A stretch of DNA of 64,000 nt, taken from Climacium dendroides. Taxonomy: Eukaryota > Streptophyta > Bryopsida > Hypnales > Climaciaceae. Under the pieces are notes generated by a model, which searched no databases, was not told where the DNA came from, and was given only the letters and a program-made list of their open reading frames with translations. The position numbers and the translations under genes are program-made. The stretch covers positions 51,044,588 through 51,108,587 of the forward strand of contig OX467082.1 of the NCBI GenBank assembly GCA_950106755.1, in the 5' to 3' direction. Shown in pieces: positions 22,361-36,040 of the stretch (positions are counted from its first letter, which is position 1; each line of letters opens with the position of its first letter).

Positions 22361-25190
22361 CATTCAACTTGTGCCTATTTTTTGGATCCCCATTAGAGCT
22401 TTCGTTGCATATTTGTTTGGACCTTTCCCAAATAAATCCATAACTGGCCATTTGTGCATGAACATGGGGCCACGTTGAAAATTTCAATTACATTTTTTTT
22501 TGGTGAGTTTCTCATGGAGTACCATTGAAGACCTTGCATTCAACTTGTGCCTATTTCTTGGATCCCCATTAGAGCTTTCGATGCATATTTGTTTGGACCT
22601 TTCCCAAATAAATCCATAACTGGCCATTTGTGCATGAACATGGGGCCATGATAAAAATTTTAATTACATTTTTTTTTGGTGAGTTTCTCATGGAGTACCA
22701 TTGAAGACTTTGCATTGAACTTGTGCCTATTTTTTGGTTCCCCATTAGAGCTTTCGTTACATATTTGTTTGGACCTTTCCCAAATAAATCCATAACTGGC
22801 CATTTGTGCTTGAACATGGGCCCACGTTAAAAATTTCAATTACATTTTTTTTTGGTGAGTTTCTCATGGAGTACCATTGAAGACCTTGCATTCAACTTGT
22901 GCTTATTTTTTAGATCCCCATTAGAGCTTTCGATGCATATTTGTTTGGACCTTTCCCAAATAAATCCATAACTGGCCATTTGTGCATGAACATGGGGCCA
23001 TGTTAAAAATTTCAATTACATTTTTTTTTGGTGAGTTTCTCATGGAGTACCATTGAAGACCTTGCATTCAACTTGTGCCTATTTTTTGGATCCCCATTAG
23101 AGCTTTCGATGCATATTTGTTTGGACCTTTCCCAAATAAATCCATAACTGGCCATTTGTGCATGAACATGGGGCCACGTTGAAAATTTCAATTACATTTT
23201 TTTTTGGTGAGTTTCTCATGGAGTACCATTGAAGACCTTGCATTCAACTTGTGCCTATTTTTTGGATCCCCATTAGAGCTTTCGATGCATATTTGTTTGG
23301 ACCTTTCCCAAATAAATCCATAACTGGCCATTTGTGCTTGAACATGGGCCCACGTTAAAAATTTCAATTACATTTTTTTTTGGTGAGTTTCTCATGGAGT
23401 ACCATTGAAGACCTTGCATTCAACTTGTGCCTATTTTTTGGATCCCCATTAGAGCTTTCGATGCATATTTGTTTGGACCTTTCCCAAATAAATCCATAAC
23501 TGGCCATTTGTGCATGAACCTGGGGCCATGTTAAAAATTTCAATTACATTTTTTTTTGGTGAGTTTCTCATGGAGTACCATTGAAGACTTTGCATTCAAC
23601 TTGTGCCTATTTTTTGGTTCCCCATTAGAGCTTTCGTTACATATTTGTTTGGACCTTTCCCAAATAAATCCATAACTGGCCATTTGTGCTTGAACATGGG
23701 CCCATGTTAAAAATTTCAATTACATTTTTTTTTGGTGAGTTTCTCATGGAGTACCATTGAAGACCTTGCATTCAACTTGTGCCTATTTTTTGGTTCCCCA
23801 TTAGAGCTTTCGATGCATATTTGTTTGGACCTTTCCCAAATAAATCCATAACTGGCCATTTGTGCATGAACATGGGGCCACGTTGAAAATTTCAATTACA
23901 TTTTTTTTTGGTGAGTTTCTCATGGAGTACCATTGAAGACCTTGCATTCAACTTGTGCCTATTTTTTGGATCCCCATTAGAGCTTTCGATGCATATTTGT
24001 TTGGACCTTTCCCAAATAAATCCATAACTGGCCATTTGTGCTTGAACATGGGCCCACCTTAAAAACTTCAATTACATTTTTTTTTGGTGAGTTTCTCATG
24101 GAGTACCATTGAAGACCTTGCATTCAACTTGTGCCTATTTTTTGGTTCCCCATTAGAGCTCTCGTTGCATATTATTTCGGACCTTTCCCAAATAAATCCA
24201 TAACCGGCCATTTGTGCATGAACATGGGGCCACGTGAAAAATTCCAATTATATTTTTTTTTTGGTGAGTTTCTCATGGAGTACCATTGAAGACCTTGCAT
24301 TCAACTTGTGCTTATTTTTTGGTTTCCCATTAGAGCTTTCGATGCATATTTGTTTGGACCTTTCCCAAATAAATCCATAACTGGCCATTTGTGCATGAAC
24401 ATGGGGCCATGTTAAAAATTTCAATTACATTTTTTTTTGGTGAGTTTCACATGGAGTACCATTGAAGACCTTGCATTCAACTTGTGCTTATTTTTTGGTT
24501 CCCCATTAGAGCTTTCGTTGCATATTTGTTTGGACCTTTCCCAAATAAATCCATAACTGGCCATTTGTGCTTGAACATGGGCCCACGTTAAAAATTTCAA
24601 TTACATTTTTTTTTGGTGAGTTTCTCATGGAGTACCATTGAAGACCTTGCATTCAACTTGTGCCTATTTTTTGGATCCCCATTAGAGCTTTCGATGCATA
24701 TTTGTTTGGACCTTTCCCAAATAAATCCATAACTGGCCATTTGTGCATGAACCTGGGGCCATGTTAAAAATTTCAATTACATTTTTTTTTGGTGAGTTTC
24801 TCATGGAGTACCATTGAAGACTTTGCATTCAACTTGTGCCTATTTTTTGGTTCCCCATTAGAGCTTTCGTTACATATTTGTTTGGACCTTTCCCAAATAA
24901 ATCCATAACTGGCCATTTGTGCTTGAACATGGGCCCATGTTAAAAATTTCAATTACATTTTTTTTTGGTGAGTTTCTCATGGAGTACCATTGAAGACCTT
25001 GCATTCAACTTGTGCCTATTTTTTGGTTCCCCATTAGAGCTTTCGATGCATATTTGTTTGGACCTTTCCCAAATAAATCCATAACTGGCCATTTGTGCAT
25101 GAACATGGGGCCACGTTGAAAATTTCAATTACATTTTTTTTTGGTGAGTTTCTCATGGAGTACCATTGAAGACCTTGCATTCAACTTGTG
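22360..25190 (+). repeat. Displaced copy of 12.5-15.33 kb block
   Basis: About 2.83 kb here matches 12.50-15.33 kb monomer for monomer at a 9864-bp offset. Shared markers include the ATGATAAAAATTTT monomer (near 12784/22648), TTGAACTTGTGCC (12850/22714), GTGCTTATTTTTTAG (13036/22900), AACCTGGGG (13652/23516 and 14885/24749) and GTTTCACATGG (14581/24445). The match ends at about 15330/25190. The copies are not adjacent: the 7/8-mer array lies between them. This implies block duplication over about 10 kb, or expansion of the 7/8-mer array between two older copies. Confidence 0.87.
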
Positions 25191-28175
25191 CTTATTTTTT
25201 GGTTCCCCATTAGAGCTTTCGTTGCATATTTGTTTGGACCTTTCCCAAATAAATCCATAACTGGCCATTTGTGCTTGAACATGGGCCCACGTTAAAAATT
25301 TCAATTACATTTTTTTTTGGTGAGTTTCTCATGGAGTACCATTGAAGACCTTGCATTCAACTTGTGCTTATTTTTTGGTTTCCCATTAGAGCTTTCGATG
25401 CATATTTGTTTGGACCTTTCCCAAATAAATCCATAACTGGCCATTTGTGCTTGAACATGGGCCCACGTTAAAAATTTCAATTACATTTTTTTTTGGTGAG
25501 TTTCTCATGGAGTACCATTGAAGACCTTGCATTCAACTTGTGCTTATTTTTTGGTTTCCCATTAGAGCTTTCGATGCATATTTGTTTGGACCTTTCCCAA
25601 ATAAATCCATAACTGGCCATTTGTGCATGAACATGGGGCCATGTTAAAAATTTCAATTACATTTTTTTTTGGTGAGTTTCACATGGAGTAGCATTGAAGA
25701 CCTTGCATTCAACTTGTGCCTATTTTTTGGTTCCCCATTAGAGCTTTCGTTGCATATTTGTTTGGACCTTTCCCAAATAAATCCATAACTGGCCATTTGT
25801 GCATGAACATGGGGCCACGTTAAAAATTTCAATTACATTTTTTTTTGGTGAGTTTCTCATGGAGTACCATTGAAGACCTTGCATTCAACTTGTGCCTATT
25901 TTTTGGTTCCCCATTAGAGCTCTCGTTGCATATTATTTCGGACCTTTCCCAAATAAATCCATAACCGGCCATTTGTGCATGAACATGGGGCCACGTGAAA
26001 AATTCCAATTCTATTTTTTTTTTGGTGAGTTTCTCATGGAGTACCATTGAAGACCTTGCATTCAACTTGTGCCTATTTTTTGGATCCCCATTAGAGCTTT
26101 CGATGCATATTTGTTTGGACCTTTCCCAAATAAATCCATAACTGGCCATTTGTGCTTGAACATGGGCCCACGTTAAAAATTTCAATTACATTTTTTTTTG
26201 GTGAGTTTCTCATGGAGTACCATTGAAGACCTTGCATTCAACTTGTGCCTATTTTTTGGATCCCCATTAGAGCTTTCGATGCATATTTGTTTGGACCTTT
26301 CCCAAATAAATCCATAACTGGCCATTTGTGCATGAACATGGGGCCACGTTAAAAATTTCAATTACATTTTTTTTTGGTGAGTTTCTCATGGAGTACCATT
26401 GAAGACCTTGCATTCAACTTGTGCCTATTTTTTGGTTCCCCATTAGAGCTCTCGTTGCATATTATTTCGGACCTTTCCCAAATAAATCCATAACCGGCCA
26501 TTTGTGCATGAACATGGGGCCACGTGAAAAATTCCAATTCTATTTTTTTTTTGGTGAGTTTCTCATGGAGTACCATTGAAGACCTTGCATTCAACTTGTG
26601 CCTATTTTTTGGATCCCCATTAGAGCTTTCGATGCATATTTGTTTGGACCTTTCCCAAATAAATCCATAACTGGCCATTTGTGCTTGAACATGGGCCCAC
26701 GTTAAAAATTTCAATTACATTTTTTTTTGGTGAGTTTCTCATGGAGTACCATTGAAGACCTTGCATTCAACTTGTGCCTATTTTTTGGATCCCCATTAGA
26801 GCTTTCGATGCATATTTGTTTGGACCTTTCCCAAATAAATCCATAACTGGCCATTTGTGCATGAACCTGGGGCCATGTTAAAAATTTCAATTACATTTTT
26901 TTTTGGTGAGTTTCTCATGGAGTACCATTGAAGACTTTGCATTCAACTTGTGCCTATTTTTTGGTTCCCCATTAGAGCTTTCGTTACATATTTGTTTGGA
27001 CCTTTCCCAAATAAATCCATAACTGGCCATTTGTGCTTGAACATGGGCCCATGTTAAAAATTTCAATTACATTTTTTTTTGGTGAGTTTCTCATGGAGTA
27101 CCATTGAAGACCTTGCATTCAACTTGTGCCTATTTTTTGGTTCCCCATTAGAGCTTTCGATGCATATTTGTTTGGACCTTTCCCAAATAAATCCATAACT
27201 GGCCATTTGTGCATGAACATGGGGCCACGTTGAAAATTTCAATTACATTTTTTTTTGGTGAGTTTCTCATGGAGTACCATTGAAGACCTTGCATTCAACT
27301 TGTGCTTATTTTTTGGTTCCCCATTAGAGCTTTCGTTGCATATTTGTTTGGACCTTTCCCAAATAAATCCATAACTGGCCATTTGTGCTTGAACATGGGC
27401 CCACGTTAAAAATTTCAATTACATTTTTTTTTGGTGAGTTTCTCATGGAGTACCATTGAAGACCTTGCATTCAACTTGTGCTTATTTTTTGGTTTCCCAT
27501 TAGAGCTTTCGATGCATATTTGTTTGGACCTTTCCCAAATAAATCCATAACTGGCCATTTGTGCTTGAACATGGGCCCACGTTAAAAATTTCAATTACAT
27601 TTTTTTTTGGTGAGTTTCTCATGGAGTACCATTGAAGACCTTGCATTCAACTTGTGCTTATTTTTTGGTTTCCCATTAGAGCTTTCGATGCATATTTGTT
27701 TGGACCTTTCCCAAATAAATCCATAACTGGCCATTTGTGCATGAACATGGGGCCATGTTAAAAATTTCAATTACATTTTTTTTTGGTAAGTTTCACATGG
27801 AGTAGCATTGAAGACCTTGCATTCAACTTGTGCCTATTTTTTGGTTCCCCATTAGAGCTTTCGTTGCATATTTGTTTGGACCTTTCCCAAATAAATCCAT
27901 AACTGGCCATTTGTGCATGAACATGGGGCCACGTTAAAAATTTCAATTACATTTTTTTTTGGTGAGTTTCTCATGGAGTACCATTGAAGACCTTGCATTC
28001 AACTTGTGCCTATTTTTTGGTTCCCCATTAGAGCTCTCGTTGCATATTATTTCGGACCTTTCCCAAATAAATCCATAACCGGCCATTTGTGCATGAACAT
28101 GGGGCCACGTGAAAAATTCCAATTCTATTTTTTTTTTGGTGAGTTTCTCATGGAGTACCATTGAAGACCTTGCAT
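24749..28175 (+). repeat. 12-monomer offset (2114 bp) and nested 529-bp duplication
   Basis: The segment from about 24749 to 26060 recurs at 26863 to 28175 (12 x 176 + 2); AACCTGGGG lies at both starts. Inside it, about 25810-26335 is duplicated at about 26339-26864 as a 3-monomer, 529-bp unit with a C-type monomer in each. The C-type T-tract here reads TTCTATTTT rather than TTATATTTT, a sub-variant restricted to about 21.9-32.7 kb. A private GGTAAGTTTC in place of GGTGAGTTTC occurs near 27785. Confidence 0.84.
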
Positions 28176-31100
28176 TCAACTTGTGCTTATTTTTTGGTTT
28201 CCCATTAGAGCTTTCGATGCATATTTGTTTGGACCTTTCCCAAATAAATCCATAACTGGCCATTTGTGCATGAACATGGGGCCATGTTAAAAATTTCAAT
28301 TACATTTTTTTTTGGTGAGTTTCACATGGAGTAGCATTGAAGACCTTGCATTCAACTTGTGCCTATTTTTTGGTTCCCCATTAGAGCTTTCGTTGCATAT
28401 TTGTTTGGACCTTTCCCAAATAAATCCATAACTGGCGATTTGTGCATGAACATGGGGCCACGTTAAAAATTTCAATTACATTTTTTTTTGGTGAGTTTCT
28501 CATGGAGTACCATTGAAGACCTTGCATTCAACTTGTGCCTATTTTTTGGTTCCCCATTAGAGCTCTCGTTGCATATTATTTCAGACCTTTCCCAAATAAA
28601 TCCATAACCGGCCATTTGTGCATGAACATGGGGCCACGTGAAAAATTCCAATTCTATTTTTATTCTGGTGAGTTTCTCATGGAGTACCATTGAAGACCTT
28701 GCATTCAACTTGTGCTTATTTTTTGGTTCCCCATTAGAGCTTTCGTTGCATATTTGTTTGAACCTTTCCCAAATAAATCCATAACTGGCCATTTGTGCAT
28801 GAACCTGGGGCCATGTTAAAAATTTCAATTACATTTTTTTTTGGTGAGTTTCTCATGGAGTACCATTGAAGACCTTGCATTCAACTTGTGCTTATTTTTT
28901 GGTTTCCCATTAGAGTTTTCGATGCATATTTGTTTGGACCTTTCCCAAATAAATCCATAACTGGCCATTTGTGCATGAACATGGGGCCATGTTAAAAATT
29001 TCAATTACATTTTTTTTTGGTGAGTTTCACATGGAGTAGCATTGAAGACCTTGCATTCAACTTGTGCCTATTTTTTGGTTCCCCATTAGAGCTTTCGTTG
29101 CATATTTGTTTGGACCTTTCCCAAATAAATCCATAACTGGCCATTTGTGCATGAACATGGGGCCACGTTAAAAATTTCAATTACATTTTTTTTTGGTGAG
29201 TTTCTCATGGAGTACCATTGAAGACCTTGCATTCAACTTGTGCCTATTTTTTGGTTCCCCATTAGAGCTCTCGTTGCATATTATTTCGGACCTTTCCCAA
29301 ATAAATCCATAACCAGCCATTTGTGCATGAATATGGGGCCACGTGAAAAATTCCAATTCTATTTTTTTTTTGGTGAGTTTCTCATGGAGTACCATTGAAG
29401 ACCTTGCATTCAACTTGTGCTTATTTTTTGGTTCCCCATTAGAGCTTTCGTTGCATATTTGTTTGAACCTTTCCCAAATAAATCCATAACTGGCCATTTG
29501 TGCATGAACCTGGGGCCATGTTAAAAATTTCAATTACATTTTTTTTTGGTGAGTTTCTCATGGAGTACCATTGAAGACCTTGCATTCAACTTGTGCTTAT
29601 TTTTTGGTTTCCCATTAGAGCTTTCGATGCATATTTGTTTGGACCTTTCCCAAATAAATCCATAACTGGCCATTTGTGCATGAACATGGGGCCATGTTAA
29701 AAATTTCAATTACATTTTTTTTTGGTGAGTTTCTCATGGAGTACCATTGAAGACTTTGCATTCAACTTGTGCCTATTTTTTGGTTCCCCATTAGAGCTTT
29801 CGTTACATATTTGTTTGGACCTTTCCCAAATAAATCCATAACTGGCCATTTGTGCTTGAACATGGGCCCATGTTGAAAATTTCAATTACATTTTTTTTTG
29901 GTGAGTTTCTCATGGAGTACCATTGAAGACCTTGCATTCAACTTGTGCTTATTTTTTGGTTCCCCATTAGAGCTTTCGTTGCATATTTGTTTGGACCTTT
30001 CCCAAATAAATCCATAACTGGCCATTTGTGCTTGAACATGGGCCCACGTTAAAAATTTCAATTACATTTTTTTTTGGTGAGTTTCTCATGGAGTACCATT
30101 GAAGACCTTGCATTCAACTTGTGCCTATTTTTTGGATCCCCATTAGAGCTTTCGATGCATATTTGTTTCGACCTTTCCCAAATAAATCCATAACTGGCCA
30201 TTTGTGCATGAACCTGGGGCCATGTTAAAAATTTCAATTACATTTTTTTTTGGTGAGTTTCTCATGGAGTACCATTGAAGACCTTGCATTCAACTTGTGC
30301 TTATTTTTTGGTTTCCCATTAGAGCTTTCGATGCATATTTGTTTGGACCTTTCCCAAATAAATCCATAACTGGCCATTTGTGCATGAACATGGGGCCATG
30401 TTAAAAATTTCAATTACATTTTTTTTTGGTGAGTTTCTCATGGAGTACCATTGAAGACTTTGCATTCAACTTGTGCCTATTTTTTGGTTCCCCATTAGAG
30501 CTTTCGTTACATATTTGTTTGGACCTTTCCCAAATAAATCCATAACTGGCCATTTGTGCTTGAACATGGGCCCATGTTAAAAATTTCAATTACATTTTTT
30601 TTTGGTGAGTTTCTCATGGAGTACCATTGAAGACCTTGCATTCAACTTGTGCCTATTTTTTGGTTCCCCATTAGAGCTTTCGATGCATATTTGTTTGGAC
30701 CTTTCCCAAATAAATCCATTACTGGCCATTTGTGCATGAACATGGGGCCATGTTAAAAATTTCAATTACATTTTTTTTTGGTGAGTTTCTCATGGAGTAC
30801 CATTGAAGACCTTGCATTCAGCTTGTGCCTATTTTTTGGTTCCCCATTAGAGCTTTCGTTGCATATTTGTTTGGACCTTTCCCAAATAAATCCATAACTG
30901 GCCATTTGTGCATGAACATGGGGCCACGTTAAAAATTTCAATTACATTTTTTTTTGGTGAGTTTCTCATGGAGTACCATTGAAGACCTTGCATTCAACTT
31001 GTGCCTATTTTTTGGTTCCCCATTAGAGCTCTCGTTGCATATTATTTCGGACCTTTCCCAAATAAATCCATAACCGGCCATTTGTGCATGAACATGGGGC

Positions 31101-32880
31101 CACGTGAAAAATTCCAATTCTATTTTTTTTTTGGTGAGTTTCTCATGGAGTACCATTGAAGACCTTGCATTCAACTTGTGCCTTTTTTTTGGTTCCCCAT
31201 TAGAGCTTTCGTTGCATATTTGTTTGAACCTTTCCCAAATAAATCCATAACTGGCCATTTGTGCATGAACCTGGGGCCATGTTAAAAATTTCAATTACAT
31301 TTTTTTTTGGTGAGTTTCTCATGGAGTACCTTTGAAGACCTTGCATTCAACTTGTGCTTATTTTTTGGTTTCCCATTAGAGCTTTCGATGCATATTTGTT
31401 TGGACCTTTCCCAAATAAATCCATAACTGGCCATTTGTGCATGAACATGGGGCCATGTTAAAAATTTCAATTACATTTTTTTTTGGTGAGTTTCACATGG
31501 AGTAGCATTGAAGACCTTGCATTCAACTTGTGCCTATTTTTTGGTTCCCCATTAGAGCTTTCGTTGCATATTTGTTTGGACCTTTCCCAAATAAATCCAT
31601 AACTGGCGATTTGTGCATGAACATGGGGCCATGTTAAAAATTTCAATTACATTTTTTTTTGGTGAGTTTCTCATGGAGTACCATTGAAGACTTTGCATTC
31701 AACTTGTGCCTATTTTTTGGTTCCCCATTCGAGTTTTCGTTACATATTTGTTTGGACCTTTCCCAAATAAATCCATAACTGGCCATTTGTGCATGAACAT
31801 GGGGCCATGTTAAAAATTTCAATTACATTTTTTTTTGGTGAGTTTCACATGGAGTAGCATTGAAGACCTTGCATTCAACTTGTGCCTATTTTTTGGATCC
31901 CCATTAGAGCTCTCGTTGCATATTATTTCGGGCCTTTCCCAAATAAATCCATAACCAGCCATTTGTGCATGAACATGGGGCCACGTGAAAAATTCCAATT
32001 CTATTTTTTTTTTGGTGAGTTTCTCATGGAGTACCATTGAAGACCTTGCATTCAACTTGTGCTTATTTTCTGGTTCCCCATTAGAGCTTTCGTTGCATAT
32101 TTGTTTGAACCTTTCCCAAATAAATCCATAACTGGCCATTTGTGCATGAACCTGGGGCCATGTTAAAAATTTCAATTACATTTTTTTTTGGTGAGTTTCT
32201 CATGGAGTACCATTGAAGACCTTGCATTCAACTTGTGCTTATTTTTTGGTTTCCCATTAGAGCTTTCGATGCATATTTGTTTGGACCTTTCCCAAATAAA
32301 TCCATAACTGGCCATTTGTGCATGAACATGGGGCCATGTTAAAAATTTCAATTACATTTTTTTTTGGTGAGTTTCACATGGAGTAGCATTGAAGACCTTG
32401 CATTCAACTTGTGCCTATTTTTTGGTTCCCCATTAGAGCTTTCGTTGCATATTTGTTTGGACCTTTCCCAAATAAATCCATAACTGGCTATTTGTGCATG
32501 AACATGGGGCCACGTTAAAAATTTCAATTACATTTTTTTTTGGTGAGTTTCTCATGGAGTACCATTGAAGACCTTGCATTCAACTTGTGCCTATTTTTTG
32601 GTTCCCCATTAGAGCTCTCGTTGCATATTATTTCGGACCTTTCCCAAATAAATCCATAACCGGCCATTTGTGCATGAACATGGGGCCACGTGAAAAATTC
32701 CAATTCTATTTTTTTTTTGGTGAGTTTCTCATGGAGTACCATTGAAGACCTTGCATTCAACTTGTACTTATTTTTTGGTTCCCCATTAGAGCTTTCGTTG
32801 CATATTTGTTTGGACCTTTCCCAAATAAATCCATAACTGGCCATTTGTGCATGAACATGGGGCCACGTTGAAAATTTCAA
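28175..32880 (+). repeat. C-type-rich mixed monomer zone
   Basis: C-type monomers lie near 28563, 29267, 31027, 31912 and 32617. TTTCACATGGAGTAGC monomers lie near 28320, 29030, 31490, 31845 and 32371. Spacings of 705, 881 and 705 bp (4, 5 and 4 monomers plus one base) recur, but order and content vary. Private changes are common: TTTCAGACC (28580), AACCAGCC (29310, 31950), GAATATGGGG (29330), CCATTACTGG (30717), TTCAGCTTG (30818), CCTTTGAAG (31330) and TTTCGGGCC (31930). The zone looks older or less homogenised than its neighbours. Confidence 0.82.
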
Positions 32881-35800
32881 TTACATTTTTTTTTGGTGAG
32901 TTTCTCATGGAGTACCATTGAAGACCTTGCATTCAACTTGTGCCTATTTTTTGGATCCCCATTAGAGCTTTCGATGCATATTTGTTTGGACCTTTCCCAA
33001 ATAAATCCATAACTGGCCATTTGTGCATGAACATGGGGCCACGTTGAAAATTTCAATTACATTTTTTTTTGGTGAGTTTCTCATGGAGTACCATTGAAGA
33101 CCTTGCATTCAACTTGTGCCTATTTTTTGGATCCCCATTAGAGCTTTCGATGCATATTTGTTTGGACCTTTCCCAAATAAATCCATAACTGGCCATTTGT
33201 GCATGAACATGGGGCCACGTTGAAAATTTCAATTACATTTTTTTTTGGTGAGTTTCTCATGGAGTACCATTGAAGACCTTGCATTCAACTTGTGCCTATT
33301 TTTTGGATCCCCATTAGAGCTTTCGATGCATATTTGTTTGGACCTTTCCCAAATAAATCCATAACTGGCCATTTGTGCATGAACATGGGGCCACGTTGAA
33401 AATTTCAATTACATTTTTTTTTGGTGAGTTTCTCATGGAGTACCATTGAAGACCTTGCATTCAACTTGTGCCTATTTTTTGGATCCCCATTAGAGCTTTC
33501 GATGCATATTTGTTTGGACCTTTCCCAAATAAATCCATAACTGGCCATTTGTGCATGAACATGGGGCCACGTTGAAAATTTCAATTACATTTTTTTTTGG
33601 TGAGTTTCTCATGGAGTACCATTGAAGACCTTGCATTCAACTTGTGCCTATTTTTTGGATCCCCATTAGAGCTTTCGATGCATATTTGTTTGGACCTTTC
33701 CCAAATAAATCCATAACTGGCCATTTGTGCATGAACATGGGGCCACGTTGAAAATTTCAATTACATTTTTTTTTGGTGAGTTTCTCATGGAGTACCATTG
33801 AAGACCTTGCATTCAACTTGTGCCTATTTTTTGGTTCCCCATTAGAGCTTTCGATGCATATTTGTTTGGACCTTTCCCAAATAAATCCATAACTGGCCAT
33901 TTGTGCATGAACATGGGGCCACGTTGAAAATTTCAATTACATTTTTTTTTGGTGAGTTTCTCATGGAGTACCATTGAAGACCTTGCATTCAACTTGTGCC
34001 TATTTTTTGGATCCCCATTAGAGCTTTCGATGCATATTTGTTTGGACCTTTCCCAAATAAATCCATAACTGGCCATTTGTGCATGAACATGGGGCCACGT
34101 TGAAAATTTCAATTACATTTTTTTTTGGTGAGTTTCTCATGGAGTACCATTGAAGACCTTGCATTCAACTTGTGCCTATTTTTTGGATCCCCATTAGAGC
34201 TTTCGATGCATATTTGTTTGGACCTTTCCCAAATAAATCCATAACTGGCCATTTGTGCATGAACATGGGGCCACGTTGAAAATTTCAATTACATTTTTTT
34301 TTGGTGAGTTTCTCATGGAGTACCATTGAAGACCTTGCATTCAACTTGTGCCTATTTTTTGGATCCCCATTAGAGCTTTCGATGCATATTTGTTTGGACC
34401 TTTCCCAAATAAATCCATAACTGGCCATTTGTGCATGAACATGGGGCCACGTTGAAAATTTCAATTACATTTTTTTTTGGTGAGTTTCTCATGGAGTACC
34501 ATTGAAGACCTTGCATTCAACTTGTGCCTATTTTTTGGATCCCCATTAGAGCTTTCGATGCATATTTGTTTGGACCTTTCCCAAATAAATCCATAACTGG
34601 CCATTTGTGCATGAACATGGGGCCACGTTGAAAATTTCAATTACATTTTTTTTTGGTGAGTTTCTCATGGAGTACCATTGAAGACCTTGCATTCAACTTG
34701 TGCCTATTTTTTGGATCCCCATTAGAGCTTTCGATGCATATTTGTTTGGACCTTTCCCAAATAAATCCATAACTGGCCATTTGTGCATGAACATGGGGCC
34801 ACGTTGAAAATTTCAATTACATTTTTTTTTGGTGAGTTTCTCATGGAGTACCATTGAAGACCTTGCATTCAACTTGTGCCTATTTTTTGGTTCCCCATTA
34901 GAGCTTTCGATGCATATTTGTTTGGACCTTTCCCAAATAAATCCATAACTGGCCATTTGTGCATGAACATGGGGCCATGTTAAAAATTTCAATTACATTT
35001 TTTTTTGGTGAGCTTCTCATGGAGTACCATTGAAGACCTTGCATTCAACTTGTGCCTATTTTTTGGATCCCCATTAGAGCTTTCGATGCATATTTGTTTG
35101 GACCTTTCCCAAATAAATCCATAACTGGCCATTTGTGCTTGAACATGGGGCCACGTTGAAAATTTCAATTACATTTTTTTTTGGTGAGTTTCTCATGGAG
35201 TACCATTGAAGACCTTGCATTCAACTTGTGCCTATTTTTTGGATCCCCATTAGAGCTTTCGATGCATATTTGTTTGGACCTTTCCCAAATAAATCCATAA
35301 CTGGCCATTTGTGCATGAACATGGGGCCACGTTGAAAATTTCAATTACATTTTTTTTTGGTGAGTTTCTCATGGAGTACCATTGAAGACCTTGCATTCAA
35401 CTTGTGCCTATTTTTTGGATCCCCATTAGAGCTTTCGATGCATATTTGTTTGGACCTTTCCCAAATAAATCCATAACTGGCCATTTGTGCATGAACATGG
35501 GGCCACGTTGAAAATTTCAATTACATTTTTTTTTGGTGAGTTTCTCATGGAGTACCATTGAAGACCTTGCATTCAACTTGTGCCTATTTTTTGGATCCCC
35601 ATTAGAGCTTTCGATGCATATTTGTTTGGACCTTTCCCAAATAAATCCATAACTGGCCATTTGTGCATGAACATGGGGCCACGTTGAAAATTTCAATTAC
35701 ATTTTTTTTTGGTGAGTTTCTCATGGAGTACCATTGAAGACCTTGCATTCAACTTGTGCCTATTTTTTGGTTCCCCATTAGAGCTTTCGATGCATATTTG

Positions 35801-36040
35801 TTTGGACCTTTCCCAAATAAATCCATAACTGGCCATTTGTGCATGAACATGGGGCCATGTTAAAAATTTCAATTACATTTTTTTTTGGTGAGCTTCTCAT
35901 GGAGTACCATTGAAGACCTTGCATTCAACTTGTGCCTATTTTTTGGATCCCCATTAGAGCTTTCGATGCATATTTGTTTGGACCTTTCCCAAATAAATCC
36001 ATAACTGGCCATTTGTGCATGAACATGGGGCCATGTTAAA
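32880..36040 (+). repeat. Homogenised monomeric zone
   Basis: About twelve consecutive monomers up to about 34870 are nearly identical: GGATCC, ATGCAT, GCATGAAC, GGGGCCACGTTGAAAA, 176 bp each. The one visible class change there is a GGTTCC monomer near 33830. The zone continues with a 5-monomer repeat (880 bp) marked by GAGCTTCTCATGG at 35010 and 35890. There are no C-type monomers. One monomer near 35140 is mixed, with GCTTGAAC next to GGGGCC. Single-monomer homogeneity contrasts with multi-monomer HORs on both sides and suggests local single-unit amplification. Confidence 0.88.

Noticed and set aside
25829..26185. Minus-strand 118-codon frames (about 22 in 21.8-58.1 kb)
   Set aside because: Each is two 59-residue translations of adjacent monomers kept in frame by a 177-bp monomer. 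The repeat unit, not protein function, explains the conservation.
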